From contig JAUWIX010000008.1 in assembly GCA_030608005.1 (NCBI GenBank), positions 1-43,568 of the forward strand: a DNA stretch of 43,568 nt, given 5' to 3'. Position numbers and translations under genes: made by a program. This document shows positions 14,345 to 23,750 of this stretch, piece after piece. Position 1 is the stretch's first letter. Each line of letters starts with the position of its first letter. The notes under the pieces were generated by a model. That model saw nothing but the letters and a program-made list of their open reading frames with translations. It was not told the DNA's origin and made no database searches. Source of the stretch: Dehalococcoidia bacterium. GTDB lineage: Bacteria; Chloroflexota; Dehalococcoidia; Dehalococcoidales; BS750m-G39.

Positions 14345-14803
14345 ATGGAACAGGAAGGACCCGCATTAAAACAAAAGCTGTCAGATGACCTTAAGCAGGC
14401 GATGAGGGATGGGGATAAGGTGAAGCGTTCGGTTATCCGGTTGGCAATGGCAGCCATTAAGAATGCTGAAATCGCTCGCCAGGCTACTTTAGAAGATGCT
14501 GATGTTCTGGGCATTATCGCCAAGGAGGCCAGGCAGCGCAAAGAAAGCATTGAAGCCTTTAAGCAAGGAAACCGCCAGGACCTGGTGACTCAAGAAGAGG
14601 CGGAGCTAGCTATTCTTCAGCAATATTTACCCCAGCAGATGACTCGGGAGGAGGTTATAACTGAAGTCCGCCGAGTTATTGAGGAGGTTGGGGCGCAGGG
14701 ACTCAGGGATAAAGGAAAGGTCATGCCTAAGCTCATCGCTCAGCTCAAAGGCAAAGCCGATGGGCGAGAGATAAATGCGGTAGTAACTGAGTTACTCAGC
14801 TAA
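14345..14803 (+). CDS. yqeY: GatB/YqeY domain protein
   Basis: 152 residues, standard length. The N-terminal helical region has LKQAMRDGDKVKRSVIRLAMAAIKN, and the C-terminal region has LPQQMTREEV and DKGKVMPKLIAQLKGKADGR, both family landmarks. The YqeY domain is the tail of GatB in the tRNA-dependent amidotransferase and occurs alone in many bacteria. It may aid tRNA handling, but no precise reaction is known. It starts 5 bp after the S21 stop, so rpsU-yqeY is an operon, as in many bacteria. It overlaps the end of the convergent radical SAM gene by 4 bp. Confidence 0.85.
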   Translation: MEQEGPALKQKLSDDLKQAMRDGDKVKRSVIRLAMAAIKNAEIARQATLEDADVLGIIAKEARQRKESIEAFKQGNRQDLVTQEEAELAILQQYLPQQMTREEVITEVRRVIEEVGAQGLRDKGKVMPKLIAQLKGKADGREINAVVTELLS

Positions 14804-16401
14804 CGCTGAGCTAAGGCTCTATCTAGCTCAAGTTTAAGGTGAGCGGGTTTGGTGCCCAAGTCCAACATTCCCCAGGGTAGTCTTTGGTCGGTATCCCACC
14901 TTTGATGAACATAAAAATCAATATCTAGATGGCATTTCTCTACAGTTTTGCGCCAGCCGGATAGCGATACCTCTTCCATATTAGCCAACACCTCGGCTAA
15001 TTTGATGTCTCCTCGGGCTAATACCCCCTGAACTTGACTCCAGGCAGGGCTTTCACATTTAAGCTTGATTCCCTTTGGCATCAGGCTGTTTTTGAGTAAG
15101 GACAGACGGTGATTCAGGATAGAGGGCTGGGTCATAGGTAGCCATTGGAAGGGTGTGCCTGCCTTGGGCACAAAGGGAGAAATGCTAAGCACCAGGCGAC
15201 AGCCAGTTTGCCATCTATCAAGGATGCCTTTACAATTTAGGCTCAGGTTTATAATCTCCTCTATATCCTCCTCAGTCTCTGAGGGCAAGCCAATCATAAA
15301 ATAGAGCTTTACCTGCTTTATCCCTTGCTCAGCCACCTTATCCATCGCTTCCAGAATGTCGCCCTCGGAGATGCCCTTTTTAATCACCTGGCGCAGGCGC
15401 TGGGAGCCAGCCTCAGGGGCAAGGGCAATGGTTCTAGCCCCTCCTTTAGCCAGCTCTCTCAACACTATGCGAGAAAGGGGGCTCACCCGCAGTGAGCTGA
15501 CAGAGAGCTCAGCCCCCATTTGACCTAGCTTGAGCAGCAGTTCCTCGAGCTGGGGGTGGTCTGAGACAGCAGCCCCAACCAAACCCAGGCGCTTCCTGTA
15601 TTTGAGTCCTAGCTCAGCCTGTGATATTAGATTGTCTATAGAGCGATAGCGCATGGGGCGGAAGGCTTGGCTGACAAGGCAAAAGCGGCAGCCCCAGTTG
15701 CAGCCCCGCTCCACCTCAATGAGGTATAAGTTACCTAGCTCAGTGTCTGAGGTGAGTATGGCAGAGGCAACAGGAAAGTTATCCAGGTCTGCTGCCCATT
15801 GGCGAACCACAGGCTTTCCCGAATAGTATTGCGGGATGTAGATGCCAGGCAGCGAGGCTAGCGCCTTGAGAAGGTCACTTCGCTTGCCAGAAATACCCCC
15901 AGCTATTATAGGCAGCATAGCCGGGATTATTGGCTCCGCCTCACCGATACACAGGCAGTCAAAGAAGGGAGATAAGGGTAGGGGATTAGCTATGATGCAG
16001 GGACCTCCAGCTATAACCAGGGGATGCCTCTCATCACGGTCAGCAGAATACAGAGGTACGCCACTGGCTTTGAGAATGTGGACTACATTGAAGTAATCAA
16101 GCTCATAGGAGATGGAAAAGGCGAGGACAGCAAAGTCGGAGAGCGGTCGCTGAGATTCCAGGCATAGACTGGGTAGTTGTTTATCCCTACTGTCTATTTC
16201 CCAGAAGGCTCTCTCACAAACAACTTCACTATAGCTATTTAAGAGGCTATAGATGGCATGAAGTCCAAGGTTGGACATGCCTACATAGTAGGAGTTGGGA
16301 TAGACAAGGGCGATAGGGATTCTACCCCCCCAATCTTTGATGACGGTGCCTTGCTCCCTGGAGAGCCGCCGCCTGGCTTTTTTGATTTCATCCCAACCCA
16401 T
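14800..16401 (-). CDS. B12-binding radical SAM protein of unknown reaction
   Basis: 533 residues. The N-terminal ~160 residues resemble a cobalamin-binding Rossmann domain (VYPNSYYVGMSNLGLHAIY, LAFSISYELDYFN, VIAGGPCIIANPLPL) without an obvious DxHxxG histidine motif. The radical SAM Fe-S motif is at about residue 230 (ERGCNWGCRFCLVSQAF, CxxxCxxC). A LAPEAGSQRLRQVIKKG segment and a FMIGLPSETEEDIEEI segment follow, then a C-terminal tail. This fits the uncharacterised rSAM family that resembles MiaB-like/PhpK-type methylases in layout. The ATG lies 8 bp after the amidohydrolase stop, so the two are co-transcribed. The reaction is not predictable. Confidence 0.75.
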   Translation of the reverse strand: MGWDEIKKARRRLSREQGTVIKDWGGRIPIALVYPNSYYVGMSNLGLHAIYSLLNSYSEVVCERAFWEIDSRDKQLPSLCLESQRPLSDFAVLAFSISYELDYFNVVHILKASGVPLYSADRDERHPLVIAGGPCIIANPLPLSPFFDCLCIGEAEPIIPAMLPIIAGGISGKRSDLLKALASLPGIYIPQYYSGKPVVRQWAADLDNFPVASAILTSDTELGNLYLIEVERGCNWGCRFCLVSQAFRPMRYRSIDNLISQAELGLKYRKRLGLVGAAVSDHPQLEELLLKLGQMGAELSVSSLRVSPLSRIVLRELAKGGARTIALAPEAGSQRLRQVIKKGISEGDILEAMDKVAEQGIKQVKLYFMIGLPSETEEDIEEIINLSLNCKGILDRWQTGCRLVLSISPFVPKAGTPFQWLPMTQPSILNHRLSLLKNSLMPKGIKLKCESPAWSQVQGVLARGDIKLAEVLANMEEVSLSGWRKTVEKCHLDIDFYVHQRWDTDQRLPWGMLDLGTKPAHLKLELDRALAQR

Positions 16402-16409
16402 AAGCTAGT

Positions 16410-18158
16410 TTACCCCACTATTAAGTCAACAAACTTGTTTTGTCTGAGATTAAACAGCCCAGATTCGCATATTCGCAGGTGGGCTATAGCCGGGGTAGAG
16501 AGAACAGCCAGAGTAATCCGTATATCAGGTAAATTGCAGCCTAGGTTGGTAGCCGCCTGCTGGAGAGCATGAAGTTCGCCAGCTATAGTCTCCATAGGTT
16601 GGGTAGAGATTAGTCCTGCCACGGGAAGCGATATCTCAGCCAATATCCTGTTGCCAGCGCACACTACCATGCCCCCATCTAATTGTTTAACCCTGTTTAC
16701 TGCCTGCGCCATATCGGTTTCACTGGCACCGACTACTATAATATCGCCACAGTCCCAGGCAGCGCTGGTGGCAATAGCCCCGTGCTTGAGTCCAATTCCT
16801 CTAATTAAGCCAACGAAGCTCTTACCTGTCCGGTGAAACCTTTCAATAGCGGCTACCTTTAATATACCTTTACTGGCATCAGACTTGAGCTGACCATCTG
16901 ATACCGGCATATATGCAAAATCTTCCCTGGTGACTAAATTGGTAACCTGGTCTATCAGCCTAACTTTTACCTGACTGCGGCTGCTTTCTACAGGGATGAC
17001 AAAGTCACCAGCCTCAAAACTCTTGGCTAGATGTATGCTGTTTTGGATTGATTTGGGGTAATTGTGTTTTCTGGGCTGGACAACCGGTTGACCATTTTGG
17101 GCAACAACCTGCCCGTTACTGATAACATATTCAGCCTGAATAGTCCGCAGGTCTGGGATAATAACAATATCGGCATACTTGCCGGGGGCGATGCCACCGA
17201 TAAAGTCATCTAGAGCGAAGTGCTGGGCAGTATTTATGGTTGCCATCTGTATAGCCAGAATAGGACTGAAGCCGAGGTCAATTGCTTTTTGTACTACGAA
17301 TTCCATATATCCATCGTTAATAAGCTGGCGCGGTCCTATCCCATCGGTTGATATTGCCAGCCGGGTGAAATCGATATTTTCATGCCTTATCTGGGAAATG
17401 GCTTCCAGTTCCCTCCTTATTTCGCCTTCCCTTATCAATACAAACAGCCCCAATCTTAGCCTTTCCATAACCTCTTCTGCGCTGATTGGCTCATGGCAAG
17501 AAGAAACGCCGGATGAAATATAGGCTTGCAGCTTGTTGCCCCTAGCACCAGAGCTGTGCCCATCAACCTTCTTACCTAGCTTTAGTGTCTGAGTGATAAG
17601 GTCAAGGATTCTTTGGTTGCCATCAACCACCCCAGCCCAGTAAGGCTCGCCCAAGCCAATAACTTCCTTTCGTCCGAGTAGCTTGCGGAGTTCATTAACA
17701 GTAAGGGCATGTTCTTCAGTTACCGGGCTTATGGTGACCATCGGCGGAGCAGTAACAAAGATTTTTATCGGTTGGTTTTTGGTAGACCTTAAAAATTGAA
17801 TAACCCCCTCATACCCCAGAACGGCAGCAATGTTGGAAGTCTCGGTAATAATAGTGGTAGTGCCCCCCTTGATAGCATACCTTGATAGTTCACTTATAGA
17901 ATATGGCCAGTCTAAATGGGTGTGACCATCAATAAGCCCGGGTATCAATGTCTTACCGGCAGCATCAATGACCTTGGTTGAGGAACTAATAGCTCTACCA
18001 GCATCCTTGCCCACATAGGCTATTCTGTCACCTTTAATAAGGACGGTATCTCCTTTAAGCACCTCCCCGGTGTAAACATTCACCATAGACCCATTAACGA
18101 TGGCTAAGTCAGCCTCAGCTTCCCCCAAAGCCACTTTCATTAGTTCGTACCTTTGCAT
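16410..18158 (-). CDS. Adenine-deaminase-like amidohydrolase with altered active-site motifs
   Basis: 582 residues, the size of adenine deaminase (Ade), which converts adenine to hypoxanthine. The N-terminal metal motif is present (LIDGHTHLDW), as are GHSSGAR, SCHEPISAEEVMERLRLG and the closing GKYADIVI of the TIM-barrel part, and an Ade-type C-terminal domain (residues ~400-570). Two Ade signatures have changed: the usual CTDD is STDG here, and AHDSHN in the C-terminal domain reads AWDCGD. The enzyme is thus likely a hydrolase of a related purine or heterocycle. AAGGAG lies before the ATG. Radical SAM gene follows at once; the acyl-CoA synthetase gene is divergent. Confidence 0.65.
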   Translation of the reverse strand: MQRYELMKVALGEAEADLAIVNGSMVNVYTGEVLKGDTVLIKGDRIAYVGKDAGRAISSSTKVIDAAGKTLIPGLIDGHTHLDWPYSISELSRYAIKGGTTTIITETSNIAAVLGYEGVIQFLRSTKNQPIKIFVTAPPMVTISPVTEEHALTVNELRKLLGRKEVIGLGEPYWAGVVDGNQRILDLITQTLKLGKKVDGHSSGARGNKLQAYISSGVSSCHEPISAEEVMERLRLGLFVLIREGEIRRELEAISQIRHENIDFTRLAISTDGIGPRQLINDGYMEFVVQKAIDLGFSPILAIQMATINTAQHFALDDFIGGIAPGKYADIVIIPDLRTIQAEYVISNGQVVAQNGQPVVQPRKHNYPKSIQNSIHLAKSFEAGDFVIPVESSRSQVKVRLIDQVTNLVTREDFAYMPVSDGQLKSDASKGILKVAAIERFHRTGKSFVGLIRGIGLKHGAIATSAAWDCGDIIVVGASETDMAQAVNRVKQLDGGMVVCAGNRILAEISLPVAGLISTQPMETIAGELHALQQAATNLGCNLPDIRITLAVLSTPAIAHLRICESGLFNLRQNKFVDLIVG

Positions 18159-18225
18159 TTGACTCCTTACATCCAGGTCGTCTCATTATATAGTCTCTGG
18201 AATAAAATTGCGATTGTTGCTGTCA

Positions 18226-18255
18226 TAGACAGCCGGCTAGGGGCGATGATAAAAT
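18226..18255 (+). promoter_or_regulatory. Promoter of the acyl-CoA synthetase gene
   Basis: TAGACA (18226-18231), 18-bp spacer, TAAAAT (18250-18255). Its position supports a start downstream of it (TTG 18285). Confidence 0.5.
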
Positions 18256-18284
18256 GCCAGATAGCTTTGTTTACGGAGGGTCAG

Positions 18285-19721
18285 TTGAATAAGGACAGGC
18301 TCAAGGAGTTCGAGGCTATGTTCAATCCCCAGTCCATCGCCGTAGTTGGGGCTTCCTCAGGAAGGAAAATGGGTGGGTTGGCAGTTCGTCATCTCCAGCT
18401 TGCCGGCTACAAGGGCAAAATCTTCCCCGTAAACCCCACCGAGAGGGAAATCCTGGGGCTTAAGGCTTACCCCAGCGTCAGGGATATACCAGACCCGGTG
18501 GGCTATACCATTATAATGGTTCCCGCAGCGGCGGTGCTTAGGGTAATCGACGATTGTGCTGCCAAGGGGGTGAAGGTGGTTCAACTATTCACCGCCGGTT
18601 TTTCCGAGACCGGGGAGGCGGAACCGACAAGATTGGAAAGGGAGATGGTGGCTCGAGCTCACCGAGCCGGCATTCGCCTCATTGGTCCCAACTGCGCAGG
18701 TATTTCAGTTCCGGCTAAGCTGATACCGCTGGAGACCACTGGGGTTATCGGGCAACCCGGGGATATTGCCATACTAGCCCAGAGCGGGGGGCATACTGAG
18801 ACGCTGGCTGACATAGGATTAAGTCGTGGTATTCGCTTCAGCAAGCTCATCAGCTTTGGTAATGCCTGTGACCTCAATGCTATAGATTTTCTGGAGTACC
18901 TGAAGGAAGACCCGGAGACCAGGATTATAGCCCTCTATCTGGAGGGTATCACCGATGGTCGCCGGCTATATCAACTGCTAGCCGAAATTTCTCCAATTAA
19001 GCCGGTGGTGCTATTAAAGGGAGGCAGAACTGAAACAGGGAAAGAAATGGCCATGTCCCACACCAGCTCTCTGGCTGGCTCAGCAGCCGTGTGGACAGCA
19101 GCTATGAAACAAGCGGGAGCCATTGAAGTGTCCACCCTTGAGGAAATGGCAGACACCCTGATGGCGCTCCAGGAGCTACCACCGATAACGGGCAATAGGA
19201 TAGCAATCGTCTCCCAGTTGGGAGGTGGGGCGGGCGGGGCTGGGGTCTTAGCCGCTGATGTCTGCACCAGTCTCGGTCTGGAGCTACCACCCTTCACCGG
19301 AGAAATAAAAGACAAGCTCAAGTCTATAGTCAATGCTCCCGGCAGCATCCTGCGCAACCCGCTGGACATGAGCCTGATGGGGCGTCAGGCGGCACTGTTG
19401 CGGAAGGTGCTGGGAGTATTAGCTGGTCTTTCAGATTACGATTTAATAATGCTCAACGAGCGACCTACCTTTCTGCTGGCGCTGGTATCAGAGGCTGAGC
19501 TTCAAGCCATAAATGATGTGCTGGTGGACTTCCAGCATAGCAATAAAAAGCCTCTGGTGGTGGTATCACCGCCGGGCGGTGTGCATGAGAAGGAGCGGGT
19601 GGAGGTGGAGAGGAGGCTTACCCAAGCCGGCATCCCTATTTACCCTAGCTTTGAGCGCGCCGCAAAGGCATTAGCCAACATCATCTGGTACTGGGGGTTT
19701 AAGGATAAATATCAAACATGA
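18285..19721 (+). CDS. ADP-forming acyl-CoA synthetase, alpha-type subunit
   Basis: 478 residues from TTG 18285, preceded by GGAGG; an earlier frame opening (18153) lies above the promoter and has no ribosome site. Residues ~8-130 are a CoA-binding Rossmann domain (MFNPQSIAVVGASSGRKMGG), followed by succinyl-CoA ligase-like domains (GPNCAGISVP, LAQSGGHTETLAD, and AMSHTSSLAGSAAVW with the likely phosphohistidine). Such proteins convert acyl-CoA, ADP and phosphate to acid, CoA and ATP. The beta/ATP-grasp subunit is not encoded beside it, so a partner elsewhere is needed. Fits an anaerobe that gains ATP from acyl-CoA. Confidence 0.8.
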   Translation: MNKDRLKEFEAMFNPQSIAVVGASSGRKMGGLAVRHLQLAGYKGKIFPVNPTEREILGLKAYPSVRDIPDPVGYTIIMVPAAAVLRVIDDCAAKGVKVVQLFTAGFSETGEAEPTRLEREMVARAHRAGIRLIGPNCAGISVPAKLIPLETTGVIGQPGDIAILAQSGGHTETLADIGLSRGIRFSKLISFGNACDLNAIDFLEYLKEDPETRIIALYLEGITDGRRLYQLLAEISPIKPVVLLKGGRTETGKEMAMSHTSSLAGSAAVWTAAMKQAGAIEVSTLEEMADTLMALQELPPITGNRIAIVSQLGGGAGGAGVLAADVCTSLGLELPPFTGEIKDKLKSIVNAPGSILRNPLDMSLMGRQAALLRKVLGVLAGLSDYDLIMLNERPTFLLALVSEAELQAINDVLVDFQHSNKKPLVVVSPPGGVHEKERVEVERRLTQAGIPIYPSFERAAKALANIIWYWGFKDKYQT

Positions 19722-19786
19722 CCATTGCAGTAAAATTACGAACAGAGATAGTGTGTTACAATATAATTAACTAGAGGGACTACGCT

Positions 19787-20317
19787 ATGTATCATGAAAT
19801 GGATTTTGTAGTTCGTAATTACGCTTCAAGAGTAGAATTGCGTAAAATAGTAGTATCTCAGTTCCTCAAAGAGGAGCCTGGTTTAGGTGGAGGCAATGAC
19901 GCATCACATTACCGCTATAATGTAGAAGCTCTAAGCGACGGCAGAAGAATTTACCTGACACGTCCTGCCTACTTAAAGAAAGGATTTGACTTCCGCATAA
20001 ATGTAGAGGGAACCGTATTCCAAACTGGGCAGGAGTATCCTAAGCATGATGACATCTTTGATGACTTGATTGGGAAAAGAGCAGAAAATCCCACCATGTG
20101 CCGGAGATTGCATCAAGCGATAGAACGGGTTTACAACTGCGAAGATCCTGAGGACATATTGCCTGAATATGCGGATATCAAGTTTAATGCGGGGCATCCG
20201 GTTGACCTCATACTGAAGGTTATCAAGTGGTTCTTAATAGAGCAGGATATTAGAGACTGGAACTATTCAGGTCGCCAGATGTTTAAGAATGGGATAGACA
20301 CAATCTTGCTTGAATAG
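19787..20317 (+). CDS. Unknown protein paired with the DpnA-like methyltransferase
   Basis: 176 residues, no recognised family, no signal peptide or membrane span. Visible landmarks are a Cys in a helical stretch near residue 105, GFDFRINVEG (about 66-75) and an Asp/Glu-rich C-terminal half. It is convergent with the adenine methyltransferase (4-bp gap), and both are more A+T-rich than the neighbours. A cognate restriction or protection partner is plausible but no catalytic PD-(D/E)xK motif can be named with confidence. The ATG has GAGGGA upstream. Confidence 0.5.
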   Translation: MYHEMDFVVRNYASRVELRKIVVSQFLKEEPGLGGGNDASHYRYNVEALSDGRRIYLTRPAYLKKGFDFRINVEGTVFQTGQEYPKHDDIFDDLIGKRAENPTMCRRLHQAIERVYNCEDPEDILPEYADIKFNAGHPVDLILKVIKWFLIEQDIRDWNYSGRQMFKNGIDTILLE

Positions 20318-20321
20318 AAGC

Positions 20322-21158
20322 CTAGGATTTGGTTTGTCCCGCTAATTGTAATGGTAATCTAGGGCTTCTAAGCTCGTCTTCCAAACGATTTATCGTGAGG
20401 TCAAGATATTCTTCAGATATCTCGATGCCAACATATTTCCTATTTAGTCTTACAGCAGCTATAGCAGTAGTGCCACTTCCATTAAAAGGATCGAGAACAA
20501 CGCCTCCCTCACTAGTTGACGCTAGCAGGATTCTCTCTAATAACTTCAAGGGCTTTTGAGTGGGATGCTTGCCATGAATTTTTTCCTTCGGTTGTGGAGG
20601 TGAGATTTCCCAAAGGTTACGCATTTGCTTTCCATTACCAAGCTGCTTCATTAATTCATAATTGAAGGTATGTTTGCTCTTCTCGTTTTTGGCAGCCCAA
20701 ATTACTGTCTCCGTAGAGTGCGTGAAATACCTACAGCTAAGGTTAGGCGAGGCATTGGGCTTGAACCAGATGATGTCATTAAGAATCTTGAAACCTAGCT
20801 GTTGCATGGCAAAGCCAACAGAAAATATTACATGGGCTGTACCAGATACCCATATAACCCCATTTTTAGTTAACACTTGTTGACATTGGCTCAGCCAAGC
20901 TAGATTGAACTCATGATTTTTCTCTATTCCCAGGGATACATCCCACTTGCCTTTATTTACCGAGACCATTCTTCCGGCGTGGCAAGTTATGCCTCCGTTG
21001 GATAAGAAATAAGGGGGGTCGGCAAAGATCATATCGATAGAATTTTGTGGAAACTGTGGTAAGAGCTGTAAGCAATCCCCGCAAAAGAGCTTTATGGAGT
21101 GCTCTTTATCTTCATAATAAGGCTCTATTCCAATATTGAAGAAAGTATCTATACTCAT
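20322..21158 (-). CDS. DpnA-like DNA adenine methyltransferase
   Basis: 278 residues, beta-class N6-adenine/N4-cytosine methylase: motif IV DPPYFLSNGG at ~47-56 precedes motif I DPFNGSGTT (~228-236). The sequence resembles DpnA/M.DpnIIB closely (VVSVNKG-like, CRYFTHSTETVIWA, GKHPTQKPLKLLERI, ILAS), a family that methylates GATC adenine and works also on single-stranded DNA. Recognition of GATC is inferred by this similarity. No DpnM or DpnII gene is adjacent; the gene has its own promoter, an operator-like palindrome and no restriction enzyme of known family. Probably acquired laterally. It might act in an R-M or phage defence context. Confidence 0.75.
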   Translation of the reverse strand: MSIDTFFNIGIEPYYEDKEHSIKLFCGDCLQLLPQFPQNSIDMIFADPPYFLSNGGITCHAGRMVSVNKGKWDVSLGIEKNHEFNLAWLSQCQQVLTKNGVIWVSGTAHVIFSVGFAMQQLGFKILNDIIWFKPNASPNLSCRYFTHSTETVIWAAKNEKSKHTFNYELMKQLGNGKQMRNLWEISPPQPKEKIHGKHPTQKPLKLLERILLASTSEGGVVLDPFNGSGTTAIAAVRLNRKYVGIEISEEYLDLTINRLEDELRSPRLPLQLAGQTKS

Positions 21159-21170
21159 TTATCCTCTTTT

Positions 21171-21199
21171 ATTATACACGCTTCCGTGTATTTTGTCAA
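21171..21199 (-). promoter_or_regulatory. Consensus promoter with operator-like palindrome for the methyltransferase
   Basis: On the minus strand: TTGACA (21194-21199), exactly 17 bp, TATAAT (21171-21176). ATACACG (21174-21180) and CGTGTAT (21185-21191) form a perfect 7-bp inverted repeat with a 4-bp centre lying across the -10 box and spacer. A repressor bound there would block polymerase. The regulator is unknown. Confidence 0.7.
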
Positions 21200-21209
21200 G
21201 AGTTTTTAT

Positions 21210-23750
21210 CTAGCATTTAGTATACCCGCAGGAGGGGCAGATGAAGCACCCTTCTTGATAGACCAGCAGGTTGCCACAGTCGGGGCACTGCCCTGCCAGG
21301 TTCTTGGCTAAGCCATAGTCCTCCAGCCTGGGCTTACCATCATAACCGGTAGTATGTTTTTCCAGCACGCTGGCAATAGCGTCAGCACAGGAGAGGATAG
21401 ACTTGCCCTCTTCCCAGGCAATGGACGGGCAGCGGATACCGCGTAGCTGCCTTACCACCGAGGCAACATCTACCCCAGACCTCAATGCCAGGGAGATGAG
21501 TCGGCAGGTAGCTTCAAGTTGGGCTGAGGCACAGCCGCCGGCTTTGCCCAGAGTGGAGAAGACCTCGCATATTCCCCGCTCGTCAGAATTCACTGTTACA
21601 TAGATATAGCCGCAGCCAGTGGTTACCCTTTCGGTAACCCCTGTGGTTACCTTTGACCTTCTCCTGGGGGTAAGCACGGCACCTTCAACCTTCTCTTCCC
21701 TGCCAGTGGTCAATACCTGCGCTTCACGGCTCCTATCTCGGTAGATAGTTATTCCCTTCAACCCCTTTTCATAAGCCATCGTGTAAACCTTGGCTATATC
21801 TTCCCTGGTAGCCTCCTGGGGGAAGTTGACCGTCTTGGAAACAGCGTTGTCGGTGGACTTCTGAAAGGCTGCCTGCATCCTGACATGCCATTCTGGGGTT
21901 ACTTCGTGGGCAGTAACAAATAACCGTTTGATTTTATCCGGGACTCCCTCTATATCATGGAGTCTAGCCCCGGCAGCTAGCTGCTGCATAAGCTCCTCGG
22001 AGTAAAAGCCCTTGCTCCTGGCTACTTCCTCAAAATAGGGATTTACCTCAACTAGCTGGGCGCCATCAAGGATATTTCTTATATAGCTCAGGGCAAAAAG
22101 GGGCTCAATGCCGCTGGAGCAACCGACGATTATACTCAGGGTGCCGGTGGGAGCGATGGTGGTGCAAGAGGCGTTTCTCACCCTGAGACCACCAAACACA
22201 TCATAGATGCTACCACCAAAGGTGGGAAAGACGCCTCGCTCCTCAGCCAACTGCGCCGAGGTTTTATACGCCTTTTCATTTATAAAATGCATGATGTCGG
22301 AAGCAATCTGTAGTGCCTCCTCTGAATCATAAGGGATGCCCAGCTTGATTAGCATATCGGCAAACCCCATCACCCCGAGCCCAATCTTCCTGGATTTCTT
22401 GGTCATCTTCTCTATCTGAGGTAGAGGGAATTTATTGACATCAATCACATTATCTAAAAACCTGACCGCAATTTTCACTGTTTCAGCCAGCTTGGGATAA
22501 TCAATCTCGGTAGTTCCATTGGTGGTTCGCAGCATCCTGGCTAGATTTATAGAACCCAGGTTACATGACTCATAAGGGAGTAGTGGCTGCTCACCACAAG
22601 GGTTGGTAGATTCAATCTTGCCTAATTGTGGGGTGGGGTTATCTTTATTTATTTGGTCAAGGAAGACAATACCCGGGTCGCCCGTTCTCCACGCCATATC
22701 CACTATCTTATCGAACACCTCCCTGGCATTGAGCTTAGCCACCACCCCTTTGGTGCGTGGATTTACCAGATTGTAGTCAGTGCCAGCCTTGACTGCTTCC
22801 ATAAACTCAGTGGTTACCGCCACCGAGAGATTGAAGTTAGTAAAAGCAGTAGGCTCATCCTTGGCGGTTATGAACTTCATAATATCGGGGTGGTCGACAT
22901 TGAGGATAGCCATGTTTGCCCCCCGACGCGTCCCTCCCTGCTTGGTGACATCAGTGGTAGTGTCAAATACCTCCATAAAGGAAACCGGACCACTGGCAAC
23001 ACCTGAGGTGGACTTGACAAAGTCGCCTTCAGGTCGTAAGCGGCTGAAAGAGAATCCAGTGCCACCACCGCTCTTGTGGATGAGGGCAGTATACTTCACG
23101 GCGTCAAAGATAGACTCCATTGAGTCGTCAATGGGAAGGACAAAGCAAGCTGATAGCTGACCTAGCTCCCGCCCAGCATTCATCAGGGTAGGTGAGTTAG
23201 GCAGGAACTCCAAATCGGTCATCAATCGGTAGAACTCCTCTTCTCTCGCCTTGACATCTGCCTTGGGGTCATAAATAAGCTCGGCAGAGGCAATAGCTTG
23301 TGCCACACGACGAAACATCTCCTCCGGGGTTTCAATGACTTGCCCTTGTTTATCCTTCTTCAAATACCTTCTTTCTAAAACCTGAGCTGCGTTTTCGCTA
23401 AGATTGATGCCAGGCGTAGGCTGAACCCTGGGCTTGACTACAGCGGTTGATTCCATCTCGGGCTTGACCTCCTCTCGCTTGGTTGGCTCTTCAGCCATCA
23501 AGATTTCCTTGACCATGGCTTGGATTTCGGCATCGGTGGGCGGACGTTTCTGCCGGTGAGGCTTGGGCACAAGGTGTTCCATTCCCGGTAAGGGTTGTGG
23601 CTGCTCCAGCCGTTCAATCACCTGAGCGGTGAGCTGTTCTATCTTATTTCTATCCCGTATACCAATTGACTCAGCATCAGCAACAACAGCCCTGAGAATT
23701 TCAGTGCGATTGACCGGTGGTTTGTTCGCTGATTGATTAGCTGGTTTCAT
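21210..23750 (-). CDS. nrdJ: Adenosylcobalamin-dependent ribonucleotide reductase (class II)
   Basis: 846 residues, normal for NrdJ. It reduces ribonucleotides to deoxyribonucleotides using B12, without oxygen. Landmarks: an N-terminal region with a poorly formed ATP-cone-like part, FLPNSPTLMNAG and CFVLPIDDSMESIF (~190-215), the HKSGGGTGFSFSRLRP loop, the NPCGEQPLLPYESCNLGSINL active-site loop, and APTGTLS and SSGIEPLF. The C-terminus ends in a zinc ribbon with a redox tail (CPDCGN, CPSCGYTKC). nrdR overlaps its start by 14 bp, so the two share the NrdR-controlled promoter. It fits the anaerobic, B12-using host. Confidence 0.92.
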   Translation of the reverse strand: MKPANQSANKPPVNRTEILRAVVADAESIGIRDRNKIEQLTAQVIERLEQPQPLPGMEHLVPKPHRQKRPPTDAEIQAMVKEILMAEEPTKREEVKPEMESTAVVKPRVQPTPGINLSENAAQVLERRYLKKDKQGQVIETPEEMFRRVAQAIASAELIYDPKADVKAREEEFYRLMTDLEFLPNSPTLMNAGRELGQLSACFVLPIDDSMESIFDAVKYTALIHKSGGGTGFSFSRLRPEGDFVKSTSGVASGPVSFMEVFDTTTDVTKQGGTRRGANMAILNVDHPDIMKFITAKDEPTAFTNFNLSVAVTTEFMEAVKAGTDYNLVNPRTKGVVAKLNAREVFDKIVDMAWRTGDPGIVFLDQINKDNPTPQLGKIESTNPCGEQPLLPYESCNLGSINLARMLRTTNGTTEIDYPKLAETVKIAVRFLDNVIDVNKFPLPQIEKMTKKSRKIGLGVMGFADMLIKLGIPYDSEEALQIASDIMHFINEKAYKTSAQLAEERGVFPTFGGSIYDVFGGLRVRNASCTTIAPTGTLSIIVGCSSGIEPLFALSYIRNILDGAQLVEVNPYFEEVARSKGFYSEELMQQLAAGARLHDIEGVPDKIKRLFVTAHEVTPEWHVRMQAAFQKSTDNAVSKTVNFPQEATREDIAKVYTMAYEKGLKGITIYRDRSREAQVLTTGREEKVEGAVLTPRRRSKVTTGVTERVTTGCGYIYVTVNSDERGICEVFSTLGKAGGCASAQLEATCRLISLALRSGVDVASVVRQLRGIRCPSIAWEEGKSILSCADAIASVLEKHTTGYDGKPRLEDYGLAKNLAGQCPDCGNLLVYQEGCFICPSCGYTKC

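Noticed and set aside
14800-16401. Assigning the radical SAM protein to a named pathway
   Set aside because: The family is uncharacterised and the co-transcribed hydrolase is itself divergent.
19787-20317. Naming the unknown gene as a restriction endonuclease
   Set aside because: No catalytic motif could be identified; only its pairing with the methylase suggests it.
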